12,282 bases of DNA from Lojkania enalia (Eukaryota; Ascomycota; Dothideomycetes; Pleosporales), in contig ML986846.1 in assembly GCA_010094045.1 (NCBI GenBank), positions 1,715 to 13,996 of the forward strand. The letters are read 5' to 3'. Position 1 is the first letter of the stretch, and each line of letters starts with the position of its first letter. Positions 1-8,241 of the stretch are shown here, in pieces. The translations under genes and the position numbers were made by a program. Under the pieces are notes generated by a model. It was given only the letters and a program-made list of their open reading frames with translations. It was not told where the DNA came from and did no database searches.

Positions 1-150
1 TAATATTATGTTAATAAACGCATCTCTATAGACAACCGCGCGTATTAGCCCTTACCGGTAAATATCTCTTCAAAGAAATTTCTTTATACTAGAACCTATC
101 TATAATAGCCTTAATTCCCTCCTAAACCAGTGCAGATAAGGACTATCAGC

Positions 151-446
151 CTATAAGGAGGGGGGTAGTATAATAATGCAAAGAAATCGTTCTACGAAAA
201 GCTTTATATATAACCTTATCCTAAAGCTTTTCGCTTATCTTATCCTACCTCCAGTTCTACCCCTTTTCCCTTCCGTATATAGTTGTACACTCCCTTATAA
301 GTAGCTTAGTAGTTCTTCTATATCCTTTCGTATAAGGTCTATAGGTGTTAATAGAATTCCTAGGTCCCTAAACCTCTACGTACTCCTATATACCTCTAAG
401 TAGATTCGTGCCGCATTCGGACCTATTATCTTACCTACGCTGTTAT
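151..446 (-). pseudogene. Unrecognised degenerate coding relic
   Basis: I do not recognise this sequence. Read on the minus strand from about 446 to a TAG at 151-153, one frame stays open for nearly 100 codons with about three TAA/TAG stops. Stops are very frequent in random frames of this window, so this suggests former coding sequence. The conceptual product is basic and mixed, with readable pieces such as RIYLEVYRST, RFRDLGILLTPIDLIRKDIEELLSYL and GSVQLYTEGKRGRT. The segment also keeps many CpA and TpG dinucleotides that are nearly absent further right, so it has suffered less RIP. No start codon or family motif could be assigned. It may be a fragment of a mobile element or of a host gene near the edge of the AT-rich block. 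Confidence 0.35.
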
Positions 447-450
447 ATAA

Positions 451-772
451 TATATTCTACGTATATATACTATAATACTATATCTATATTTTTCTATTCT
501 AAGGTTAGTACTTTATATATTCTGGTAGATTCTATTTAACTTATAAGTATAGCCCTATTCTTCTTCCTTTTCTTTTTCTACTATACTAAAGGTTTAGCGC
601 GAAAATACTTCTACCTATAATTAATATACTAGCTACTTAATCCTTTTACTAGATGTTATAATAGATTTATCTTACTATTATTTAAACTATTAGTTTATAA
701 GCTATAACTATTATAGTAATATTTAAACTAGTAAATAGAGTATATAGTATTTTACTTAGGTTAAAGTTAGAT
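451..772. other. AT-rich stretch without recognisable gene
   Basis: This stretch is strongly AT-rich, with TpA as the main dinucleotide and almost no CpA or TpG. I see no frame with clearly fewer stops than chance, no RNA gene and no terminal repeat. It is probably RIP-degraded repeat DNA of unknown origin. Confidence 0.5.
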
Positions 773-903
773 TTAAAATTTCTAGTACTAGAATTAGAGT
801 TAAAATAGAGTTTTTAATACTAGAGTATAAGTTAGGTAGAGGTTTTTAGTATTAAAGTTAAGATTAGAGTAGAGTTTTTAGTACTAGAGTATAAGGTTAA
901 GAT
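773..903. repeat. Imperfect ~33-bp tandem repeat, four units
   Basis: Four degenerate direct repeats with a period of about 33 bp lie at roughly 773-803, 805-836, 837-868 and 869-903. They share the core TTTTTAGTACTAGAGTATAA with substitutions that are mostly C/T or G/A. The first unit is the most divergent. The function is unknown; it may be a subterminal or minisatellite repeat inside an older degraded element. Confidence 0.55.
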
Positions 904-1089
904 AGAAATACTTTATAAAGTTCCTCTATAATTATAAGAAATAATTACATATTATATATTTATTATAGTAAATTATTATAGTAGAAAACTAGTTTTATTT
1001 AAAATAGCCTTTTTTAAGCCTAAAACTATCTAAAAATTATAACCCTAATCTAATAGAAGACTAAACTTTTTATAGTATTATTTTATTAA

Positions 1090-1600
1090 ATATATATTCT
1101 TATTTTAGATAGTAACCTACTTTATATAAATTATATTTATATTATAGTCTAATATAGTTAATATTATATAGTATAAATTATATAAAAAATATATATCTTT
1201 AAAAAACTTAATAAGAAAAGTTTTAATAGACTTTTAGAGAGCTTTAATTATACTCTATTACTAATATATTTTACTACTATAAGTATCTTTTCTAACTATA
1301 ATAGTAATTTTATAGATTAACTATAAAAAAGAAAGTTTTTAAAAGAGGAGTTTAGTACTTTTCTAATATTATTTAATCTATTAAAATATAATAGTTATAT
1401 TCTATTAGTATATAACTATAATAAAAACCTATAATAACTTATTCTTAGAATAATAATAATACTTTACTAGTATAGGCTTTATTAGTATAGGTATCTTATA
1501 AGCTAAATTAGCGGCGAGCTATTTTTAGAGAAACTTACTACCTATTAGAATAATTTTAGATTATACTATTCTTTAAATATAAGATATTATATATTAATAG
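1090..1600 (+). pseudogene. Unrecognised degenerate coding relic
   Basis: I do not recognise the product. In the plus-strand frame whose codons start at 1102, 1198 and so on, there is a run of about 40 codons without a stop from 1198 to about 1317. A second run of about 35 codons spans about 1327 to 1430, followed by a partly open stretch to about 1600. In this TA-rich background such runs are unlikely by chance, so a former reading frame is plausible. Readable pieces include SFNRLLESFNYTLLL, FLKEEFSTFLILFNLLKY and SGELFLEKLTTY. Many K and N residues are probably RIP-changed E and D. The frame is lost after about 1600, though a second frame is partly open between about 1660 and 2050. The relic may continue as the coding remnant at 6370-7130, beyond the two transposon insertions. 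Confidence 0.4.
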
Positions 1601-2499
1601 TAGTAGAATAGAGTAGTTAATATTAATAATTAAGGTTAATAATATAAAGCTAAGTTAAGGTTTATTAATAGATATCTAAAATATAAATATAGATACTAAG
1701 ATATATATATATTAAAAGCTAGTACTAAATTAAGATTATAAAGTAAAGTTAATAAGGTATTTAAGTATATATTATAAGAATACTATAATAAAAAACTACA
1801 ATAACTTACTATCTTATAAAACTAGTAGTACGTTTTTTAATAATAGTTTTTTATACTAAACTAACTAATATTTTATATTTATTTAGATAAGTATATATTT
1901 TATTATTATTTTTATCTAATTTATACTAGTAGGTAGTATATATATTTATTATATTAAGCCTAATACTCTACTATAGCTCTTCTTTCTACTATACTTTTAT
2001 TAATATAACTCTAAGTCTTTAATTTATTATATATATTTATTATAGTTTTTATAAAATATTAACTATTAAAGTAGAGCCTATTAACGATAATTTTCTCGAT
2101 AGTCTAGATAGCTTACTACTACTAAAGTTACTAAAACTACTAGTTAACTTTAACTAAGATAAGTAGGTAAAATTAATATAAATAAGTAATTATACTAGTT
2201 TTTTATTATAGTTTACTAATAAATATAAAGTTAGTAGTTAGAAGATTATAAAATTAAATACATTTTTTTATTATATAGTTAAACTAGTTTTTAAAAAGGC
2301 TATTTAATTAACTTTATAATACTCTTTAAAAGTATATTTAGTAATATTAAATATACTATCTAATAGAGAGATAAAGCTATATTACTTATTACTAAGGAGA
2401 AGACTATTAAAAGTACCTATACTACTAATCGCTTTATTAAAAGTACTAAATATATAATACTAGAAAAAAAAGATATTAGATAAAACTATTAAAACTATA
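1601..2499. other. RIP-degraded AT-rich sequence, possible continuation of coding relic
   Basis: CpA and TpG are nearly absent here. Plus-strand frames are partly open in pieces, for example around 1660-2050 and 2340-2460 just before the first transposon. No frame holds for long and no protein family is recognisable. The last two bases, TA at 2498-2499, are one copy of the target-site duplication of the adjoining Fot1-like element. Confidence 0.45.
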
Positions 2500-2508
2500 A
2501 TATATTCT

Positions 2509-2711
2509 ACTATTAAAGCAGCTAAACTATTAAAGCAGCTAAACTATTAAAGCGGCTAAACTATTAAAGCGGCTAAACTATTAAAGCGGCTAAACTATTA
2601 AAGCGGCTAAACTATTAAAGCGGCTAAACTATTAAAGCGGCTAAACTATTAAAGCAGCTAAACTATTAAAGCAGCTAAACTATTAAAGCGGCTAAACTAT
2701 TAAAGCGGCTA
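2509..2711. repeat. 12-unit 17-bp tandem array in the left TIR of copy 1
   Basis: Twelve consecutive units of ACTATTAAAGCRGCTAA start every 17 bp from 2509 to 2696; the last unit runs into the CTTTTTCTT block of the terminus. Units 1, 2, 9 and 10 have GCAGC, and units 3-8, 11 and 12 have GCGGC. The other five termini in the window carry only two units each, so this array is an expansion specific to this end. All twelve units carry TTAAAG, whereas less mutated units elsewhere read TCGAAG. The amplification therefore copied units that had already been RIP-mutated. Confidence 0.93.
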
Positions 2712-2752
2712 CTTTTTCTTAGTATAATAAATACTATATATAAAAAGTTAAT

Positions 2753-4440
2753 TTATTTAATATTAATAAGAGATTCTATATATAATATACTTTTATCTAA
2801 TTTAGAATTTTTCCTACTATCCTTTTAGTATATATAAGCGTTATATCTAGTCTTACTATAGTTACTATAGTAGCGTTAAGCTGGTTAAACTCTTTCTTAA
2901 GTATTAGTACTATAAATCTTCTTAAAGAGCTAAGAGCTTATAGATACTTTAGTAGCTATATATAAAGATCCTTTATTATATAATACTATACTACTATACT
3001 AAATATACTTTCTTTTATACGTTTTATACTTAGTTACTTCTTCTAATTACTTTTTAAGCTTAGGGTTACGAGTTTAAAGAAGTATATTCTAATATAGTAT
3101 TAACTTAGTACCTTTTATAAGATGTAAAAATCCTTCTTATACCTCTTTTAATAATTATATAAAGAACTTTTATATAAGTATTAATTGTAATCTAAATTTA
3201 TATATATTATTTAAAGGTTTAGACTATTAAAAGTCTTCTTATAAAAGTAGTTCTAGTAGAGTATATAGTTATATATTAAAGCGATTTAATATAACCTATA
3301 TATTTAGAGGAATAATTCCTATTACTTTAAAGGCCTTTTAATAGTTCTTATATATAAATACGTTAAAAAATACGTTCTTAAAAGCTAGAAAGAAGTCTTC
3401 TTTATTAATATAGTAGATATATTAGCGCGCTAAGTTTTATATATACTATAAATACTTTAGCTTTAATAGTAAGAAGTAAACTATATTAAGAGGTTAAAGT
3501 ATATACAATAAATAAGAAGGTATATAAAACGTTAGGATTTTTATATAAGGTAATAATCTTTAAATTTCTAGTTAAAGTAACTTTTATAGCTGTTTAAAAT
3601 AAGTAGTCTATATAATTCTACTTAATATATTTTTATATATTTATTAAAATACTTTAACTACTTAAGACTAAATATATTATTTATCTAGCCGTTTTTAGAA
3701 ACTGAAAATTTCTAATTATAGAGTATATTTACTTCTTTATACTATATAGAGATATAGACGCGTCCTTTATAGGTAATAAATAGTAGAATTATATATATAG
3801 TAGTATAGATATTCTAAATAACTATAACCTACTTATAATTGTTTAACTATATAAAAGTAGACTTTATATAATATTTTAAACCTATAATAACCTTTATAAT
3901 ACTAATAATACCTATCTAAAAGCTTATCTTATTAAAGTTGTAGATATTATTATTATATATACTATATTTTGCAATTATATATTATATAAGCTTAAACTAT
4001 ATATTAATAACCTCTAGATTCTTTTATTTTATTCTTTAGCAATTTTTTACTTAATTAAAAGCTATTTTAAGCTTATTTATATACGCTATAAATCGTTTAA
4101 ACTAATTCTTTTCTATAAGTATTCTACTATATACGTCTAATAGTTTATCTACTATATCTACTACCTTATATAGCTAGAGTATAAATTCTTATAAATTGAG
4201 GTTAAAAATATATTATATAATTATTTATTCTTTAGTTACTATAAGCTTCTAGTAATTTAGTTATATATAAAAGCGAAATATGATTTTATAAAGTCGAGTA
4301 GAGAATTGTTAATATTATATATTAAAAGCTATAGTAGCGCGTTACACGCTCTTAAATTAGTCTAATTTATACGTTTATAAGGTAAGCTTAATTCTACTTT
4401 CTTATTAAATTAATAGAAGGTTATATTATAGATTTATTAT
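2753..4440 (-). pseudogene. Fot1/pogo-family DDE transposase pseudogene, copy 1
   Basis: This is the relic of a cut-and-paste transposase of about 562 residues. The start is inferred near 4440, a RIP-changed ATG just before the segment EGRIEL, and the end is the TAA at 2753-2755. Domains in order are a psq-like helix-turn-helix (about residues 14-65), a CENP-B/Tc5-type helix-turn-helix (about 66-130, containing YILNLNSQGFTPRL in copy 3), and the DDE domain. A CCHC zinc knuckle follows near residues 525-538. The first catalytic motif, IYNFDETGF in the family, reads IYNFNKISF at 3919-3945, so D is N and E is K. The second, LLILD, reads LLILN with the changed codon at 3592-3594. The third Asp is also Asn, at 3485-3487. 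A 1-bp loss in a T-run at 3538-3542 shifts the frame, and many stops replace Gln, Arg or Trp codons. It is certainly inactive. Confidence 0.9.
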
Positions 4441-4446
4441 AGTTCG

Positions 4447-4517
4447 TATATAGTATTTATAATACTAAGAAAAAGTAGCTACTTCGATAGTTTAGCCGCT
4501 TTAATAGTAGAATATAT
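4447..4517. repeat. Right terminal inverted repeat of copy 1
   Basis: The reverse complement begins ATATATTCTAC and holds two 17-bp units, the outer one TTAAAG and the inner one still TCGAAG. The CTTTTTCTTAG block and an AATACTATATA tail follow. It pairs with the left terminus at 2500-2740, which is longer only because of the extra 17-bp units. Confidence 0.85.
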
Positions 4518-4578
4518 TAGTAGAAAAGGACTTTAATAATTATAAGTCTAATAAGTTATTATAATTATTTATTATATA
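4518..4578. other. 61-bp spacer between the two head-to-tail transposons
   Basis: This short strip is the target sequence left between copy 1 and copy 2. It starts and ends with TA target duplications (4518-4519 and 4577-4578). The frame starting GTA at 4520 runs on through 19 codons with one TAA. If copy 2 and one TA are mentally removed, it continues in phase with the relic frame at 6370 onward. Confidence 0.7.
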
Positions 4579-4649
4579 ACGTATTCTACTATTAAAGTAG
4601 CTAAACTATTAAAACGGCTACTTTTTCTTAGAATAATGAATACTATATA
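4579..4649. repeat. Left terminal inverted repeat of copy 2
   Basis: It begins ACGTATTCTAC, then holds two 17-bp units, the block CTTTTTCTTAG and ATGAATACTATATA. It matches the reverse complement of 6296-6366 for about 71 bp with only a few differences, mostly transitions. The cluster AATA/TATT is the main non-transition difference. Confidence 0.85.
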
Positions 4650-4661
4650 TAAAAAGTTAAT

Positions 4662-6289
4662 TTATTTAATACTAATAAGAGATTCTATATATAATATACT
4701 TTTATCTAATTTAGAATTTTCTCTACTATCCTTTTATTACGTATAAACGTTATATCCAGTCTTATTACAGTTACTATAGTAGTATTAAGCTGGTTAAGCC
4801 CTTTCTTAAGTATTAGTACTATAAGTCTTCTTAAAGGGCTAAGAGTTTATAGATACTTCAGCAGCTATATATAAAGATCCCTTACTATATAATACTATAC
4901 CACTATACTAAATATACTTTCTTTTATACGTTTTACGCTTAGTTACTTCTTCTAATTACCTTTTAAGCTTAGAGTTGCAAGTTTAAAGAAGTATATTCTA
5001 ATATAGTATTAACTTAGTACCTTTTATAAGCTGTAAGAATCCTTCTTATACCTCTTTTAGTAATTATATAAAGAACTTTCGTATAAGTATTAATTATAAC
5101 CTAAATTTATATATATTACTTAGAGTTTTAAACTATTAAGAATCTTCTTATAGAAGTAGTTCTAGTAGAGTACGTAATTATATATTAAGATAATCTAATA
5201 TAACTTATACGTTTAGAGGAATAATTCCTATTACTTTAAAAGCCTTCTTTATTAATATAGTAGACGCGTTGGCGTGCTAAGTCTTATATATACTATAAGT
5301 ACTTTAGCTTTAATAGTAAGAAGTAAACTATATTAAGAGGCTAAAGTATATATAATAAATAAGAAAGTATATAAAACGTTAGAATCTTTTATATAAGGTA
5401 GTAATCTTTAAATTCTTAGTTAAGGTAGCTTTTATAACTATCTAAAATAAGTAGCTTATATAATCCTATCTAATGTATTTTTATATACTTATTAAAGTAC
5501 TTTAGCTACTTAAAACTAAGCGTATTATTTATCTAGCTATTCTTAGAGACTAAATTTTTCTAATTATATAGTATACCTACTTCTTTATACTATATAGAAA
5601 TATAAACGCGTTCTTTATAGATAATAAATAGTAGGGTTATATATATAGTAATATAGATACTCTAGATAACTATAACCTACTTATAATTATCTAGCTATAT
5701 AAGAGTAGGCTTTATATAATATTTTAAACCTATAATAACCTTTATAGTATTAATAATATCTATTTAAAAGCCTATCTTATTAAAGTTGTAGATATTATTA
5801 TTATATATACTATATTTTATAATTATATCCTATATAAGCTTAAACTATATATTAATAACCTCTAGATTCTCTTATTTTATTCTTTAATAATCCTTTACTT
5901 AATTAAAAGCTATTTTAAGCTTATCTATACGCGCTATAAATTATTTAGGCTAATTCTTTCCTATAGATATTCTACTATATACGCCTAATAGTTTATATAC
6001 TATATCTACTATCTTATATAGCTGGAGTATAAATCCTCGCGAATTAAGGTTAAGGATATATTATATAATTGTTTATTCTTCGGTTACTATAAACTTCTAG
6101 TAATTTAGTTGTATATAAGGGCGAAACACGATTTCTATAAAGTCGAGTAGAGAGTTATTAATATTATACGTTAAAAGCTATAGTAGCGCGTTATACGCTC
6201 TTAAACTAGCCTAATTTATACGCCTATAAAGTAAGCTCAATTCTACCTTCTTATTAAATTAATAGAAGGTTGTATTGTAGATTTATTAT
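4662..6289 (-). pseudogene. Fot1/pogo-family DDE transposase pseudogene, copy 2
   Basis: This has the same protein plan as copy 1. The first catalytic motif reads IYNFNKIGF at 5767-5793, so Asp is Asn and Glu is Lys. The second Asp is still GAT, in LLILDSYKSYLN with the codon at 5440-5442. The family's GHESH after it has become SYKSY, each step a C-to-T or G-to-A change. The third Asp is Asn at 5332-5334. The C-terminal zinc knuckle near 4737-4778 keeps its second Cys (TGT, 4767-4769) and the Gly before the His position; the other ligands have become Tyr. Two frame breaks are present: the extra T near 6132-6134 and the 62-bp deletion at 5241-5246. TAA and TAG stops are frequent. The start is inferred by alignment with copies 1 and 3. 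Confidence 0.9.
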
Positions 6290-6295
6290 AGTTCG

Positions 6296-6366
6296 TATAT
6301 AGTATTTATAATACTAAGAAAAAGTAGCCGCTTCAATAGTTTAGCTATTTTAATAGTAGAATATAT
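6296..6366. repeat. Right terminal inverted repeat of copy 2
   Basis: The reverse complement begins ATATATTCTAC and holds two 17-bp units, one with TTGAAG showing partial RIP. It then reads CTTTTTCTTAGTATTATAAATACTATATA in two blocks at 6296-6325. It pairs with 4579-4649. Confidence 0.85.
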
Positions 6367-6369
6367 TAT

Positions 6370-7130
6370 ATATATACTTATAAGTAAATAGATAATTAAT
6401 TAGAAATAAGACTAAAGGCTATCTATTTAAAATAGAAGTATATTAACTAAGAGATTAGCCTTAGATATTATTAAGTAGTTCTATTAAAAGCTACTAGTTA
6501 AAAGAAAGATATATCTACTATATAAGAATTAGCTTATAGTTTATTATAGGTATATAGCTCTAGAGGAGCTATATAGAAGGTTATATATAAGATATACTAA
6601 GATAGCCTTCTTAAACTATAAAATAATAGCTTTAAAAATAAGAATACTTAAAATAAATAGTAAGAGTTTATTAAGGGACTATTTAAAGAAGAGTTAGTTA
6701 TAGTCTTAAAGCTAGAGTAGAAGTAAGTTTATTATATTTTTTATTATATCTATTTATTATAAATATATACTAATTACTACTCTAGATATTAAAAGCTTCT
6801 ATTAGTATATAATTAATTTAATAATAATCTTCTTTTTAATTTAAACTTACCCTATATTAAAGGTATTAAAAGTAATAAGTATAAAGAGGAGGTTAATAAT
6901 AATTCTAAAATTAAGGCTAAGTTTATATAATATAAGGATAAGTATAAAATATTAAGTAAGAAGTTAAGTAGTACTTTTAAAAGCTTTTTAGATAAAGATA
7001 TAACCAATTTTAATAGTTTCTTAGATAATAATACTTTAATAAATAAGGATTAGCTTAGTTCTTACTACTAGTAGTTAGTAGAAGAAAATCTAATATACTT
7101 TTCTAATACTATATAAATTTTATTTATACT
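6370..7130 (+). pseudogene. Unrecognised degenerate coding relic (acidic C-terminal part)
   Basis: I do not recognise the product. In the plus-strand frame with codons starting at 6370 and 6901, the stretch from about 6817 to 7050 has only one stop in about 78 codons, which is unlikely by chance here. It reads NLNLPYIKGIKSNKYKEEV, SKIKAKF, ILSKKLSSTFKSFLDKD and NFNSFLDNNTLINKD. Because RIP turns GAN codons into AAN, many of the K and N residues were probably E and D, so the original segment was likely strongly acidic. Upstream, from 6370 to about 6810, the same frame carries about twenty TAA/TAG stops, and another frame is open between about 6540 and 6690, so a frameshift is possible. The frame is in phase with the spacer at 4520 if copy 2 is removed. 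It may therefore belong to an older gene or element into which the Fot1-like copies jumped. Confidence 0.42.
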
Positions 7131-7139
7131 ACTTCCCTA

Positions 7140-7478
7140 TATATATAAATTTAATTAACTAGAATAGTATATTATACTATATTATAAACTATAGTAGTAT
7201 ATTATAAAATAAACTAGAGTAGTTATTAGATTTTATATAATATACTATAGTATCTTATAGTATATTATAGTACGTTAAATAATAGTAATTTACTATATTT
7301 TATAGTATATAATAGTAATTAGCTATACTTTATAATATATAATAGTAATTTACTATACTTTATAGTATTTTCTAAACTATAGTATTCTATAATATATTAT
7401 AGTAGACTTCTATATACTATTAAGAGTATAGTATAAATATATTATTTAGTAATAAAACCTATTATCTCTAAAAATAAA
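7140..7478. other. AT-rich stretch with recurring AGTATATTATAGTA words
   Basis: There is no coding frame here. The sequence is built from many short, partly self-complementary words such as TATAGTATATTATAGTA and ACTATAGTAT, plus the triple 30-bp repeat noted separately. Similar words recur at about 8100-8160, inside the long inverted-repeat structure. Confidence 0.5.
7281..7370. repeat. Three tandem 30-bp units
   Basis: The units at 7281-7310, 7311-7340 and 7341-7370 all begin AATAGTAATT. They continue with (T/A)(A/G)CTATA(T/C)TTTATA(G/A)TAT. The first and third are the most similar. The differences are mostly transitions, compatible with RIP acting after duplication. Confidence 0.75.
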
Positions 7479-7531
7479 TACTTAATATAATAGTATAATA
7501 TACTCTTATTTTACTAGAATTTTATATATAT

Positions 7532-7598
<67 letters not shown>

Positions 7599-7853
7599 TT
7601 ATAAATATAATTTATAGCTAGATATTCTTAATTATTAACTCTAACTTCTTATATATATATAATATTATAATATTTCTACTATTTTTTATTATAGCGTTTT
7701 ATTATAGTTATATTAATACTAATATAAATCTAGTATCTTATAATTAACGCTCTATTAATTTCCTATTAAAGGTTCTAAGAAACCTATTAGCTAATTATAT
7801 ATTTATAGATAGGGGATAAAAAAATAGATAGAAGATAATAGAACTTATTAATA
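7479..7853. repeat. Left arm of a long inverted repeat (375 bp)
   Basis: This arm pairs with the reverse complement of 10706-11089. The outer 53 bp (7479-7531) and the inner 256 bp (7598-7853) align without net gaps to arm segments of exactly the same length on the right. The only length difference is 9 bp in the microsatellite. Comparing the inner 256 bp by eye gives about 20 mismatches, mostly C/T or G/A. The match ends just inside GAACTTATTAATA at 7841-7853. Confidence 0.9.
7532..7597. repeat. (TAG)22 microsatellite in left arm
   Basis: This is a perfect run of 22 TAG units. Its mirror partner, (CTA)25 at 10962-11036, sits at the same place in the right arm. Confidence 0.97.
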
Positions 7854-8241
7854 GGCTAGTAGATAGATATAAATTAAGTTAGGGTTAGAGTCTTACTAAT
7901 TAGCCTATAGTATAAGTAGGATTAAGATAGCTACTTAGTAATAGGGTATAGGTTAAGGTAGAATTATATAGACTAAGTTTTCTTAGAATCTAACTAATTA
8001 GTATATTTTAGAAAGTAGCTTAGTAAGAGTATATATAGTATAATATTCTAGGGTTTTATTATAGCTATTTATTATAGATTAGGCTAATCTTACTTTATTA
8101 AATTCTGGAGTAGTATATTATAGTATATTATAGATTATAGTAGTATACTTTTTAACTATTAATCTTATATACCTTAATCTAATATAATAATATATTTATA
8201 ATAGTAATTTATTATATAAATTATAGAAGTTTATAAATTTC
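7854..8241. other. Subterminal sequence between left arm and hAT relic, no gene seen
   Basis: This stretch holds AT-rich, RIP-degraded sequence with no frame I can support. It contains words such as AGTATATTATAGTA at about 8110-8150. It would be the 3' untranslated or subterminal part of the hAT-bearing element. Confidence 0.45.

Larger units (their letters stand above)
2500..4517 (-). mobile_element. Fot1/pogo-type DNA transposon, copy 1 (RIP-inactivated)
   Basis: This is a complete but dead class II element of 2018 bp, flanked on each side by TA (2498-2499 and 4518-4519), the target preference of the Tc1/mariner-pogo superfamily. Its termini are inverted repeats beginning ATATATTCTAC, a RIP-changed form of ACGTATTCTAC kept at the ends of copies 2 and 3. 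Each terminus carries the subterminal motif ACTATTAAAGCGGCTAA and then a CTTTTTCTTAG block. The left terminus is enlarged by ten extra 17-bp units, which explains 170 bp of extra length. The transposase pseudogene lies on the minus strand. The same element is found at 4579-6366 in the same orientation and at 11090-12282 in reverse. Nearly all differences between copies are C/T or G/A. Confidence 0.92.
4579..6366 (-). mobile_element. Fot1/pogo-type DNA transposon, copy 2 (RIP-inactivated)
   Basis: This is a second full-span copy of the same element, 1788 bp, with TA duplications at 4577-4578 and 6367-6368. Its left end keeps the less mutated ACGTATTCTAC; its right end reads as the RIP-changed form. 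The terminal inverted repeats are about 71 bp. It lies in the same orientation as copy 1. Compared with copies 1 and 3 it lacks 62 bp of coding sequence at 5241-5246 and has one extra T near 6132-6134. Correcting for these gives 1849 bp, the same ancestral length deduced from copy 1. It keeps more CpA and TpG sites than copy 1, for example around 4741-4780 and 6290-6340. Confidence 0.92.

Noticed and set aside
450..460. ATATATTCTAC preceded by TATA, matching the outer tip of the Fot1-like terminus
   Set aside because: The match ends after 11 bases. No 17-bp unit or CTTTTTCTTAG block follows, so it is probably a chance match in AT-rich sequence.
2509..2711. CRISPR-like array
   Set aside because: The units follow one another directly with no spacers, they belong to a transposon terminal repeat, and the sequence is fungal in character.
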